Source: Oxyruncus cristatus
Lineage: Eukaryota; Chordata; Aves; Passeriformes; Cotingidae
Reading direction: 5' to 3'
NCBI GenBank assembly: GCA_013399855.1
Contig: VXAY01003830.1
Location: 176,900 to 240,899, forward strand
Length of the DNA: 64,000 nt
Shown here: positions 37,056-49,602 of the stretch, one piece after another
Layout: every line of letters starts with the position of its first letter
Position numbering within the stretch: position 1 is the first letter of the stretch
Position numbers and translations under genes: made by a program
The notes under the pieces: model-generated
The model's input: only the letters and a program-made list of their open reading frames with translations
Database searches by the model: none
Told to the model about the DNA's origin: nothing

Positions 37056-37062
37056 TTTTATA
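37056..37062 (-). promoter_or_regulatory. GSX2 TATA box
   Basis: The minus strand reads GATATAAAACCCC here, a good TATA box about 180 bp upstream of the GSX2 ATG. It predicts transcription start near 37,030 and a 5'UTR of about 150 nt. A CACGTG E-box lies just upstream at 37,076-37,081 and a CTATTT/TTTAAA AT-rich stretch lies between them. Confidence 0.7.
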
Positions 37063-37082
37063 TCAACTATTTAAACACGTGA

Positions 37083-38580
37083 TGGCTGAAAGCCTCGCAG
37101 ATCTAAATCTCCCCGGGTTCCCAGGCTGGCAGGAGAGGCTGCCGGGGGGGAGCAAAGCGGGGTAGGGGGGCGGCAAAGTGTGCGTGTTTTCTCGTTGCCC
37201 GATGACTTCACTCCTTCGCCTCCGCCTCAGATAAATTATAGCAGCAGAGAAAGAGGGGAGGGGGCGGCTGACCCCCCTCCTCCGTTACACGTTGCGCTCG
37301 CAGGCATATCCCCCTGTCAACAAACCCGGTATGTTGGGGGTTTTCCCGAGAAGAATGCTCCTTTCCTCCGCCAGGAGGGAACTAGGGGTGAGAACAGGTG
37401 ATGCGTTGAAACAAGCGGGTCAACGCCTCCCGACTCACATCCAGTTAAATAACACCCAAGGAGCCGTGGGTCCGACATTAGCCTGGGACCAACAACTTCC
37501 TCCAGTCTGGTCCACTCTCTGCACTCAGGACTCCTTCAGGAGGCCCTTTCTGCATCAGGGGAGCCAGGAACGCAGATGCAGACATGGATATAAAGTTAGG
37601 GATGGCGCGCGTTAGTGTTTCTGCGCATACATATGCATGTCGGGTGGGTTGAGTGTGGGTTTTTTTTCCCCTCGCCCTTTTCACCCCCAGTGAATCTTGT
37701 CAAATTGGCAATTACTGCAACGGACAAAGCCTTCAAATATCTGGACACTGCTCAGCCAAACGGTATCAAAACGGAAAACTTTCAAGTGAACTTCCCCTCC
37801 CGCTCCAGGACCGCAGTGTGCAGCGCTAATGAAAAGCGAACATGTCAGGGAGGGATTCTTTGATCTCCACCAAGTTTGCTGAAGCAATCACTCAAGGTAA
37901 AATTGGATAAACAGCTAAATACGGTCGGTGGCTTCGAAGCATTTCAGAGTGCATTAAAAAGCCAAGGTATTCGCAGATTTTCCAATGACCTGTTTCATGG
38001 GAGTTTAAGAAGACACTTGTCATTAATAGAAGGGCGATCGTATTCTTCTTTGGCAGACGCGAAGTCCCCGTTAAAACCGAGTGCGGATCCCATCCCACTC
38101 GACAGGGGAAAGGGAAGCGACAACTGTGCTCTAAAGCAGAAAACGCGCGCTACGCCTGATTACCAGAGGCTGAGCAGAGTCTCGGGAGTGCAGCAATAGC
38201 CGACACGTGTTCAGAAGCGGTTGTCATGAGCAAGGGCCGGGCCGGGCCGGACCGCGGGCATCCTGTCAGCCCTCCCGCACGTCCACTCTCCGGCTGTTAA
38301 AACGCAACAAAATAAAACCACCTTCTGGGTGGAGACGGCATTTCGGCGCTCCTGAGATTAGGGAGGCTCGGTGGTGCAACTCGAGCCTTGCTAAGAGAAG
38401 GGCCAGGTCTCGCCCTGCTGTGCTGTCCCGTCCTCGTCCCCAACCTGCCACGGGACAGTGCCGCTCTGCGGGCCCCTCTGAGCAGGGGCGGGCTCTCCCA
38501 CAGCCCTGCTCGCCTTTCCCCCCGCACCTCACCAAGCATGCACGGTGCAACAGCGTTTTTAGGGACACTCCGCACTCAGC
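37083..38580. promoter_or_regulatory. GSX2 upstream region, mixed GC and regulatory-like sequence
   Basis: Proximal 5' region of GSX2. It includes GATAAATTATAG near 37,229, then a segment at 37,695-38,110 with CAAATTGGCAATTACTG, a SOX-like GGACAAAG (near 37,722) and GTCATTAATAGAAG (near 38,019), followed by a CpG-rich part at 38,200-38,560. Frames here are short and unsupported. Likely promoter-proximal control DNA. Confidence 0.45.
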
Positions 38581-38584
38581 AATC

Positions 38585-38780
38585 TGAGGATTTATGGATG
38601 GCAATTAAAGTTTTATGAATTGCAGCTGAGGCTGGTTATGAAGCTATTTGAATGTGATTAGAATTCAATTAGAAAGTGTTTACCGGCCGGCGGGGGCTCC
38701 GGAGTGTAAACAGACAGCTATTCCAGCAATGCGCTAATCCCGCGTCTTGTGACAACAATTAGGGGCTCGCGGGGTTTAGG
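38585..38780. promoter_or_regulatory. Strong candidate GSX2 enhancer (homeodomain/FOX/SOX/OTX cluster)
   Basis: Within about 195 bp: GGCAATTAAAG, TTTTATGAATTG, a CAGCTG E-box, GATTAGAATTCAATTAG, an inverted FOX pair (TGTTTAC at 38,677-38,683 and GTAAACA at 38,706-38,712), CTAATCCC (OTX-like, near 38,734) and ACAACAATTAGG (SOX and homeodomain cores overlapping, near 38,752). It lies about 1.7 kb upstream of the GSX2 start. It has no coding character. Among the non-coding blocks in the window it has the highest density of recognisable cores. Enhancer function is inferred. Confidence 0.55.
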
Positions 38781-39395
38781 CCGGTCGGCTCCGACCTCAC
38801 CTACTTTTCCCCAAATCGCTGCCGAAGGCCTAGCCGAGGGCCCGGAGCCGTCAGACCCCAGAGCTCCAGGGACCGCTGCCCGCGCCGCCGCCGAGGCCCT
38901 GGGATCGGCGGCCCCGGGATAGTCGGGGGCTCTGCCTCCTGGGCTCCAGTGGGGCCGGTCAGATTCTAGTCACGGTCACCGTGCACAGGCATGGAACTCT
39001 TTTGTCTGGCTCCTCCTGTTTGAAACACAACTTACCTGGAGAAGATTTGAATAAATATCTGCTTTTATTTTTATTCATTTATTATTTTCCCTTATGAGAG
39101 GCTATTCTGGAAAATCATAATAACAACAACAATAACAATAGTAATATAACCCCAAACCTCAGTGGAAAAAACTGTCTGCAGTGATGGAGTGGATCTGGGA
39201 AAGTGGCTGTTGCAAGGGAAAGCAGACAGAGTAAGAGTCAGATCAAAATTGCAATTTGTAATTGTTATAATAAACCAAGTGCAGTGATAAAAGAGAGGAA
39301 AAAAAAAAACAGGAAGAAAAACCCACCCCTGAAAGCCAGAGCAAGAAAAGAAGTCATTTGAAAGCAAAGACATCCCAAACCAGGCGGAATGATGC
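38781..39395. other. GC-rich stretch then AT-rich spacer
   Basis: 38,790-38,970 is CpG-dense. From 39,000 the DNA turns AT-rich with an AAC/AAT microsatellite near 39,119-39,150 and an A run near 39,299-39,310. No gene seen. Confidence 0.45.
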
Positions 39396-39399
39396 AAGG

Positions 39400-39700
39400 C
39401 GTGCGCCCACATCACATCGGCCTCGTTACAATTTTATTTTTCAATAATTCTGTCCGATAAAATTTCATTGTCCATTAAGTAATCCCCGAAATGAGAGCTC
39501 TTATGAGCCTATAATGAGCTCTAATTGCTACGACTGGGAGAGCCACGTGGAAGGATTTAGAAGGTATTAAGCAGTTGGGTACAGAGCACAGGCTGTTACC
39601 TAGCCATTACTTTCATAATTCAAGGAGAAAATTAGTCCTTTTAAGGGAAAATCCTTTGATTCCCTTCATTCTGCTCGGGGTGACAGAGTATAGCTTTGTC
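39400..39700. promoter_or_regulatory. Candidate conserved non-coding element
   Basis: AT-rich block of low repeat content with homeodomain cores (CCATTAAGTAATCCCC near 39,471, CTCTAATTGCTACG near 39,519, AAGGTATTAAGC near 39,560, AAAATTAGTCC near 39,628), a CACGTG E-box near 39,544 and two GAGCTC palindromes about 20 bp apart (near 39,495 and 39,517). Texture resembles a developmental enhancer. Conservation untested. Confidence 0.4.
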
Positions 39701-40229
39701 TGCCTTTAGTTCAAGACAGTGTAACAAATGAGAATGTAACGAAATTGCCCCCTTTTGAAAGTGGAGCAGTTCAAAAAGAACATCAGAGCCGCTCCCCTGG
39801 TCCGCCGAGCGCAGGACTGGGTGCTGGTCCCTCTTTTCTTCCAGATGTCTCTAACACCTTTATGTAGAAGAGATTCACGGCTTAAATGACAAAGCAACTC
39901 TTTCCCTTCCCTCCCCCAGCCCCCGCAGCTCTCGGCAGAAGAAAAAGCCGTGCCCGCCCGGCGAAAGAAACGGCTTTTAGGCGCGCATCTCCCTTGAGTT
40001 CACGGGAAGAGCTGCCTCCGTGGAAAGCGCCGCAGGCCGGGGACACGTTTCGAACAGTTAAAAAAAAAAAAAAGAGCCAAAACAGCAACCCCAAAACAAC
40101 CCCCGCAGAGTAGCCGTGGTCTCAAACATCACGGTGGGGTGACATGCGGTGGCACTTGGCAGGATGCACCCCGAGCTGGAGCAGTTCCCGTACGGGAAAG
40201 CCACGCTCAAAATAAAGCCGTGCGTGGGT
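39701..40229. other. Spacer of mixed composition
   Basis: Contains a GC-rich part (39,900-40,050), an A run near 40,061-40,073 and ordinary sequence. No gene or element recognised. Confidence 0.4.
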
Positions 40230-40760
40230 AAGCAGGGGGCCGCGGGCTCCTAAGCTATGATCGCGTTTATTCGCTATTCTAACATTGATTTCCTATTACT
40301 TTCCAAAGTGATCAGCGATCCTGACGCCGGCTTTTCTGAAGTGAACGCAAGCAAAAGACAGGACTTGCCCCCAGCTCCCATTAAGGAGGTCATTATAAAA
40401 GCGTGAACAAGTCTATTAATGTTTTATTGAAAGCGCATCGTTAACTTGTATCCATCCTTTTCTGAAAGTGGCATTGTGATATTGCTGTCTGTGGCACATC
40501 TTACCCAATATAGCCCGAGATTTCTCCATTATCTGTAACCAAGCAACACTTTCTGAATACCAAAAATTGAAAAGAACCGCTTAGTCTTCAAGAAAGTCCT
40601 CAATAATAGTGGAAAAGAACAAAGATCCAGGAGACAACAAAATGCCACAGGGGTGACTTTTCATGAGCAATTATCTCTCATTAATCAGAAGAACAGCTGC
40701 AATATTAATTTTCTCTCTTTCTTCCTCTCTTTTCACAGTCCCCAACATTTAAATAATCAT
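40230..40760. promoter_or_regulatory. Candidate conserved non-coding element
   Basis: About 530 bp without repeats or coding frames, carrying CCCATTAAGGAGG near 40,378, GGTCATTATAAAAG near 40,387, TCTATTAATGTTTTATTG near 40,412 and CTCATTAATCAG near 40,677. The even, non-repetitive texture and spaced TAAT/ATTA cores fit a GSX2 upstream enhancer. Inference only. Confidence 0.4.
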
Positions 40761-41335
40761 AAATTTTGATTTCATGGAGCAGCAACATTGCCAGCGACTT
40801 CGAGACACAAGCTACCTAGGCAAGGCGCACGCTTTGCACATAGCTCTTATTTTAAGGCTGCCAGAGAATAAAGCGAAGAAAAGAGAGGAAAAGTTTGGTC
40901 TGGGTTGCTTTCCCCCCTCCCTTTTCCTCGGAGCACGGATTAAACCAGCAGCCCCTTTCCCTCCACCCCTGCCGCTTTCACTCATGGAAAGTAACGGGCG
41001 AAAGTACCGAGTGTCTGCGCCAGCTTCAAGCGTGGGAGTTTCAACAACCTCGCTGTCCATTTAACTTCCAAACATGAAGCCAAGCGTTGTAGATCTGTCC
41101 AAAGAGACAATCTTTGGGCGTAACACGCATTGTGAGACATCAAAAGGCCCTGGCGTTATGCGCACTGAGAACCGCATTCAGCACGAAGAGTGCAATGCCT
41201 CTCTTTTCAGGGGCTCAGCCACGGATTGTTTAACAAGTGACGTCGCCGCGGCAAAAAAACCGCGCTCCTCCAAAGATAAGGATGTAACATTAAATCTCGC
41301 TTTTTTGGATTTCAAAGAATCTCATTAAGGGCAGG
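40761..41335. promoter_or_regulatory. Possible regulatory segment with CRE-like site
   Basis: Mixed-composition DNA containing a TGACGTCG CRE-like site near 41,238, a CAAAGATAAGG near 41,270 and ATTTAAATAAT near 40,748. An 84-codon ATG frame (41,074-41,328) has no domain and no splice context. Weak candidate for regulation. Confidence 0.3.
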
Positions 41336-42041
41336 GGCTGGCGGCCGCCGCGCCGGGGATGGGAGCCGTGCCCCGGGGATGTGAGCGCGCAGTGCCGCCT
41401 GCCCAGCTCCTCTCTGCCTGGGGAAACAGGGCAGAGCCGAGGCCGAGACCCCAACACCCCTCAAACTCTGTCCGTCTCCGGGCACCAGCTTTTCTCTCCT
41501 TGGCCTCCGGAGGGCAGGGGCGCGGAGCTTCCCCATGGAGACCGGCTCGGAGCCCGGCAGCAGCCAGTGGGCTCACAGAAGAGTTTGATGGCTGACTGTG
41601 GGCTGAGGAGTGTGAAGACCACTTCTTGTCCTTCCCCGCAGATGCAGATCTGCTGTGCCCTTCCCTTCCGTGGGAGATTTCCTTTGCTTCCATCCTCGGT
41701 CATAAATTACCCCACCTCGACTTGGCACGGCAGCCCCCCTCGACTCTGGGGAAATCAAGCCGTATCCGAGGAAATGAAGGGGCACCCTTGCACTCAGGAA
41801 GGACAGGACCCTGGCTGCCCTTCCTGGGACTGCCGAACCCCTCTTGCCCCAGTGCCCTTCCGCACCTCGTGGAGCAGGGGTTGTGGAGGTTGGCGGAACA
41901 CGGAGCTCCAGCCTGAGCAGGAGCGACCACTTCTCTCTAGGAAGAAACTTGCTCCCTCCTTCACCCCTGTCCCACTCCTTGGAGAGATGACACTGCTACC
42001 ACTCCACATTGCTGCTGCTTTTCACAAAGTTACTCTTCAAC
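41336..42041. other. GC-rich block, no gene recognised
   Basis: CpG-dense at 41,340-41,470, then GC-rich. A 239-codon frame (41,381-42,100, GTG first codon) and overlapping minus-strand frames lack domains. They are probably compositional. Confidence 0.4.
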
Positions 42042-42059
42042 AGGAAGAGTACTCTTCCT
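42042..42059. repeat. Perfect 18-bp palindrome
   Basis: AGGAAGAGT followed directly by its reverse complement ACTCTTCCT, with no spacer. It sits beside a partial direct copy (TTACTCTTCAACAGGAAGAG) just to the left. No known factor site is recognised with confidence. Confidence 0.95.
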
Positions 42060-45000
42060 TAGCAGGAAATTTCTATATGTGTCCTTCAGGGCAACTATGA
42101 TTACTTGCACTTGAGTGAGGGCTTCATAAAAGCTCCAGCACCAGCCTTCAGCCTCTCTCCCTTCACAGCCCAAATCTGTGCCTTTTGTTTTCACCTATAA
42201 GCCTACAGTGATAACCGTCTTTCATGTAATGACCAGACAGCAGGCCTAATTCTGCTATCCTTTTTATCTGGAGTGAGAACTTTCATTATTCACTTTGTGA
42301 GGTTCTCCCTAAGTCAATCAGGTCTGCACTTAAATACATGTGTGCAAGCCTTAATTCTTTTCCTCTTCAATGCTCTTAAGAAGGGTGTTAGCTCTTGAAT
42401 GTGTTGCCTCTAGTGTCTGGAAGGCCTTGTCTGTGCCTTCTCACCACAGTGAAGTCTACAGTATTGTTTCTGTGCTGTCCTACAAGAGATTGTGTGGAGC
42501 AGAGAGAGGAGGAAATACCCAGTGATATTGTTACCACAGTCTGGTCTGATATTTCTCTGAGCCTGGCTCTGCCATGTCACTAGCACTCTTCAGACATGGG
42601 GCAATATCAGGCCAGACACTCCAGGTAGTCTGGGCCCTGTTTTCATTAACGGCTTTTGTTTAGAGCTCTGACAAAGAGGTAAAATTTTTAGCTGTTACAA
42701 ATGTGTATGAGGGAAAGCTGTAGTGGTGTATCTTTAAAGGGGATAAAATTAAACCCCTGCAGCAGCCTCAGTGAAGGTTTATGTTGGGAGATGGAAACCC
42801 CAAGGTCATGTGAATTAGAACAAGGATTCAAAATGTTGCTGTGGACTCTGGAACACACCAACCACAACCAGTTTTGGTTTTACCAAATGGTGTCACACAA
42901 ATCAACATAAGAGTGATACTTTGCGGTAATACAGGCCCCAATATAACAAAGAACATGGGATTCTATGTAACACTAAACATCTTATTCCATTTCTATCCCT
43001 GAAATTTAGCCCTCATGCATTTTCATCCTTAAGTGTCACGCTTAGGTTGAAGCATTTGGCTTGACAGTGACCAAAAAGCAGTTTTTTGAATTTGTGACCA
43101 GAGGAAGTGTCACTTTTTCTAAAGCCAGATCAACAGATACAGACACTAAATGCTGCTTATGAGAAAAAATGAAGATGCTATCAAATGCATAATTATATTG
43201 TAGGAGCTATTTCACAATCAGAAAACTATGAATTTTGAGTTCACTTCATGCAACCTGAACAAATAAAATGGTTATAATTTCTTCCTTTTTCCTGTAATGA
43301 AAGTATGGAGGTGGGATAGTTCAAGAACTGTAGAGTGATGAAGGAATTATCTAAGGAGACATGATACCAATCCTGAAGACTTAGAAAGCAGAGAGGAATA
43401 CAGTTATGATGGAGTTCCTCAAGGATAAGTCTAAGAAGTTGTTGAACTACTTTGTTTAATTCGATTTGTTGCCACAGCCAATAGGACTTCATTATTCATA
43501 GGAAAGAAGTGAAGTCAGTACCTGTGGAGACTGGAGTGCCATACTGGAAGAACGGCAGTGACAAAACCAATATAAGCTGGGAGCTCCGTGGCTGAACTTG
43601 ACATTGTGGCTGAGGAATCTGGACACATTAATCCATATTTATGAAGCATGACGATGGTATGGTCAAGCAACAGGTATCACAGAGCATAATAGGCAAGGAT
43701 GTAAGGAGACAGAAATTCTGTGCATGGGGACTCTGAAAGATGCCAATCACGCATGAGGAAACCCATGGAGCTGGTCAAAGTGCATGGAGAAACCTTGTCT
43801 GGGGTAGCAGACACTTTTCCATGTCCATCTCAGGAAAGAGTAAATCAGAGCATGTCCAGTGAACAGCCTTAGGAGTATAGTATTAGAAGAACATAGAACC
43901 TTATGAGAAGACTCCGAGAGAGGAGATGTGATTGTTGCTTATACCAGTGAGGTAAATATCCACAAGAGTATCACCACAAGAACAAGTGGATATACTCCGG
44001 CTGTGTAGAAATTTAGCCTGGAAAAAAAACCAAAAAGACCCTTCTAAGTATGAGAGAAATTAAGTTCCAGAATTCATGATGGGATTTAACAATGTGAATA
44101 TGAGACAGAAATAGTTTAAAGAGAAAATGTGACACATTTCTGACTGTTATATAGCAGTGCCTGAAGTTACAGGATTTTTTATTGGAGACACACCAAACAC
44201 TGCTTAATATCCGTTTTGACATAGTACTGACTACATTTTTAATTGTTGATTATTTGAGGGAATGTGTTTTCTAAGAAATATCCTGGATTTGTATTCCTGA
44301 AAACTAATGTTCATAGAGCTTCTAGAGTATGTCTGGAAGTAGCACTCTACTGCATCCTCCGTGTCCTCTATCCCCTACCATGCATATTCATAGCCTGATT
44401 AGTGTTCCGGATGGTGCCAGGAACTGTTGTTTTAGTTTGTGGTTTTTTTTCCCTTTTTACATTTGATGTTAAGATGTGTAACAAAAGCCATATATACCAA
44501 AATAGTAATGTTTTTCATTTTTCAGAATACACATTGGTCAGATTTTGATACGATCTATAAACCTGTACAAGGAATAAACCTATCCTTTTAATTCTCCAGT
44601 TCCCTGTTCACAATATATGCTTAGCTTTGCCCAAGCAGCTGTTATGTGAAAACAAATCTTTAATGCCTGTAGCTGGAAGCAACTCCTTATCACATTCATC
44701 CTTTTATATGTATTTGTATCATCAATTTAAAATAAAGAAACAAACCCAAAAGTTTCAGGAAGCAGAGTCTCAGTGAAGTACAGTCTAGAGGTAACCTACC
44801 TCTTGCTTTCCAATGAAGAAAGTAACATTTTGAAGAATACAATATGAGCATATAAAAATGAGTCTAAAATAAAGGCTTTTATTAAAACAATATAAAAAAA
44901 AAGTTTTGCATAGCTTGCCTCCTCTTATTTATCATGAATACATTGTCCAAGCTTGTATTTGAAGATTTCGCTTTAAAAAATCAGGAACAAAGTAATTTCA

Positions 45001-48000
45001 CATGTTCTATGATCTTGTGTAAGTATGTCAGTTTGAAGCTTATTTAGTCTGCTATAATGTTGAGGCTTTGCCTAAATCTAATGGAAAGAGAATGACAGAA
45101 GTCTTGAAAACTATTTTATAAAGTTCAGAGCGCTATTCTCAGAAAAAAAAAAAAAATTAAAAAAAACCAAAACAAAAACAAGATGGAGCCTCTGAAGAAG
45201 GAAGAATAAATTGGAATCTAATCTGCCAGAAGATGTAACCAGGAGGGCGTAAGTCACAATTTTATTGTGCAAACAAAATATAATTACTATTATACATTAC
45301 GTAGACAAAAAACCATCAGGGAAAAAGGAGCCCAAAGTTTGAAGAGCAGTTCAGACACAACTATCTCCACTTCAGCAGCCTAGGTTCTCTCTGTTACACT
45401 TCAGCTGAGCCGAAGAACAAATATTCTTATTAAAACACCAATGTGTCTAGAATATAATTAACACTACAGGGTATAAGAGGTACGACTGTCTGCATGCTCA
45501 GACATACTAAGACAGACTTTTTACAAGTCAGAAAGTAGAAAGGTTTGGGTAAAATATTACTTTTAGTTCAGAGACACAAGAATAAGTCTGCAGTTATTCT
45601 GAATGGTGCAGTGGGAGTAGAAATTGCCGTGGTGTTTTCAAAGGTTAGTTAAACAAAATATGACCTTTTTCAGGCTAGGGGAACAAAAGAGGTCAGCTCA
45701 TTCTCCAGAGCTACAAAAGGTCTTTCAAGGATACCAAAGAAATAAAAATAAAAGCCATGATCACACTTCCTAGATGCACACACAAAAACAACACTTGTAT
45801 GTTAAGGTATTACCCAGTGGAAAAAAACCTGAGAGCTTCCCAGTCAGTGAAGAGTCCTGCCAGTAATTTATCCACTATGGAAAAGAGTTACAGATTCAAA
45901 CAATCAATTTTGTCCAAGTTCCCAAAATAAGAAAATTGTGGAACTAGGATTTGACCCAAAACCTTGTATTTCAGCATCTTGAAGTATATAACAGTGCTTC
46001 ATAAGGCACCTTGAAGAATTACAAAGAGTCCGCTGAATCTGATTTTACTTCAATAACTCCTTGGGCAAAGGTAGCCTAACACAGCTTCTCCATTCTTTTC
46101 TGGCTATGGATTTATATAGGTTATTCTCCTGCTTGCAAAGACATTCTAGTACAAGGTGGCCATTGTTTATAAACAGATCAGTTACCCAAACTTCACTTCT
46201 CTGCTGCAGGTTGGAACTGATACTATAGTCTGTTTGAGGAGAGCAAAAAACTCTATTCCAATGTCTCAAATGAGCTGCAACGAATTTGATCACAAAGTGC
46301 CTCTGAATCCGGTGTGCAATTCTTCCCTCTGCTGCTTCCTCACATGCACATCAAGAAACTGTACCATTCCTATGGTGACTTGATAAAGCACAGATTTTCA
46401 CTCTGCTTCATCAGGCTGATGCTTAGGGTGAGGCTACTAGCAGCCAAAAATTAACTCAAAGGAATTGAATCCTGAAGAAAGGCAAGTCTTTTCCAATGTC
46501 TTTCTTGTTTTGAAAGGAAAGTATGTTTATTTTTAGGTTGCAGATTATTCCCCTCTCTCATGCTTTACCACAGAGGTTGGAATTGTTATTTGTACTTTAC
46601 CTTCCTTAGGGACTTCATGCTCTAGGAATGTAATATATTCTACTATAAGTGAATTTTTCATACATTAAACAACTTCTCATAATAAGAATAGATATTTTTT
46701 TCATGCTTTGAGGATCACGCCTCATACTATCAGAGAGAAAAAATATCTACTTGGAAGCAGAAAAGATGCTATTTTGTAAGTGTTCAAAAGGAAATAAAGT
46801 TGACATATCTGAAGGAGTCTGGTGCTAGAAATCTCTCTCTGCTTATATGCAATAGGAATGAACATGTTAGCATGACCAAATATTAATGAACATGGAAGTG
46901 TTCAGTGGAAATCTCAGTTGTTCATGTTTTGATGATTTTAAATTAAAGACATCCTTCCCTTTCTCTTAGGTCAACATTTGTCACAGTAACTAATGAGGAA
47001 GTAATTATAATGTAATTGGTCATAATAATCTGACAGGCAAAGAATTACGTTCTCAATCCTAAAGGACTACATAGTTCTAGTTTTCCAACAGATTGGGTAC
47101 ATGTGGGTGGCATAGTGGAGGGTATTTGCCTTCAAGTAGGATAAAAACTTTTGCAACTTCTATTCTCGAGAAAATATGGACAGAGGCGTTGTCTAATTCT
47201 CTAAAATATGTTACATGAAGGCATTTCACCTTAATACAGATTTGTAAATCTCATTTTAAAAATTCCGTAATATGAAAGCTACATCTTTTTATGGTGACTC
47301 TGAGATTTGCAGTTCAGTTGCAATAGTTAAGTAGTCACTCACTGTTTCTTTAGGATGGTGAGTAAACAACTTAGTCATTCAGTCATATTTACCAAGAGGA
47401 AAATAACTGTCCTCAAGATAAAGATAAACTAAAAGATGAGGCATCAAAAGATGGAAAAACAAAGAAACAAGGAAAAACAAAGACATTTATTTAAAATCCC
47501 TGCCGACTTTCAGGTAGGTGTGACTCTTCACTTCAATAGCAGCTAGAGGAGGCTTACATTTGTCATTGGCCTTTTTGGTTTGGGGTTTGTATTGTTGTTT
47601 TTTTCTAGACTAGAACTTGACCACAGCTTTACCCAAGTAATAGCATCTGTATCTCTAACATATACAGCTGAGGACTCAGCTGGCAGTACTCCTTGATACT
47701 GTTTTCAGCACTTCTAACAGATACTGTTCTCAAAGATAATCTTCGGAAGAAACAATTGAAAATTTTTGTACATTTGTTCTTTTAAAAATATCTTTAAAAC
47801 CTACAACTTGCTGTTCTCTTTGTATGCTTATATGATTTTGTTTACATTCTGTTCTAGTGGACTTTGTGCTTTTGTACTCCCAGCACTGAAAAAAACTATT
47901 GATTTCAATGTTAGATTTAACTCAAACAAAATGAAAAAGTTTTTTGTGTTTCTGTTTAATTGATTATAGAAAAAAAATCCCAAACAAACAAAAAACAAAG

Positions 48001-49602
48001 CCAAAACCAAGCAGCAAGGATTCTGCTATACTAGATCCCAGTGCTGACAGGAAGGTAAGAAACAAGTGGCCATACATATTTCACATGTCAGTGAGTCCTA
48101 CAAGAAAATCAAAACCCAATGTCATGCCTAAAAACAGACAAGAGTTTATCTTGCCTCTAGGTCATATGAAACACAAGTAGGTCTTTAAGTCAAGCATATA
48201 ACACATTCTTTATGGATGAGGAGATTCTGCCTTCAGTATCATGTTTTCATGTGGCCGTTGGAAGAGCAGAAGTATCCAAGTGCACCCATCCACAGTTTTA
48301 ACAGACTTGAAGCTGTAAGGACTCCATTCTTCATTTTTTTTATATGTTAAGGGAATTCTGAAAAAGAAGCATCTGCTTTTCTCTTTACGTGAAATCTATG
48401 CCTTCTGTACTGTATTTATGACTTAAAAAGGGTGTCTTTCAGAAATACTATTTTCTATACAGAGGTATCTTTTGAACTCTTCTCATTAACCTCACACAAT
48501 ATAGGAAGCTGGACCAAAAGGAAACCAAAATAAATTGCTACACAGAAGGAAAAAAGGTAATAAAAATGACATGAATTTGAAATATTAAACATACCTTTTC
48601 GCTCAGTTCTGCACCGTAAGTCAGCAACACAACTCTGACTTACTGTACTGGTTTGATGTTAAGACTTCCCTTTGCTTTTTGCACAGAATTTGTTGGTTTG
48701 TTTACTGGTGGTTTTACAGAGATTTTGCAAAATAATAAGTTAATCAGCAAGAAATGACACAATGAAACTGATCAGAGAAACAAATGCAATCTTGTGACTC
48801 TAATCAAGGGTCTTGGGACTTTCTTTTTATCTCAAATCCATCAAGTGAGCTAACCAAGTTTGTCATGCCATGCAGCGCAGGGATCTTGGACCTCAAACAG
48901 CTGCTCAGCTGCTGCTCCCTGCAGCACTGCTCCAAGGGCTCAAGTGTGATGCAGGTAAGCTCATCCCTCCAATGTAATTTCCATGATTTCCAGTATGGTG
49001 CTGCACAGCGTTAACTCTCATCTGCATGCTACTCTGAAATAGGCATCTGAAAACAAACTGGTTACCAAATTAATCTGTAGAGTGAGCTAGCACAAGAAGG
49101 CATAGCTTTACTGAAATCAGTGGGTTTTCTCTTGTTTTTGCCAGTATTAAATTTCAGGAGTCTTAGGCAGAATTAGTAAGTCATTAGTCCTGTTAAATCT
49201 GATTTCTATGTGTGAGACACATATGTAAGAACACTAACTGGGTAAGAAAAACCACAGGTAAGCATACTAGTATGAAAGCACACTATTACTCATGGGAATT
49301 CCATGTAATTCTGTAGAATTCTGTTATTTGGGAAATGAAACCTACAAGTAGCTCATAACAAAAATATTTACACACTTCTCCAGTGTAACAGCAGAAGATG
49401 CTGCCTTTTCCTTTACAGTAAAGACTGTCACGGATTCTCTCACAACCACACTGCTTCTACCCTGCACTTACACAGAGCAATAAGCACCATCACATCTTTG
49501 TATACACTCTATTCCTGAGAAGTACACCATGAGGATCTTTATGAGTAATGGAGAGTAAGTGGCAACATAGTCTTCCCGAAAATAAGCTGATCAGTATTAT
49601 GA
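42060..49602. other. AT-rich intergenic DNA between GSX2 and CHIC2
   Basis: Ordinary AT-rich sequence with A runs (near 45,142-45,155 and 44,894-44,901). Frames stay below about 85 codons and none shows a domain. No RNA gene or full transposon recognised. Nothing here departs clearly from background. Confidence 0.55.

Noticed and set aside
41381..42100. 239-codon plus-strand frame
   Set aside because: First codon is GTG, no domain, with overlapping frames on the other strand. Compositional.
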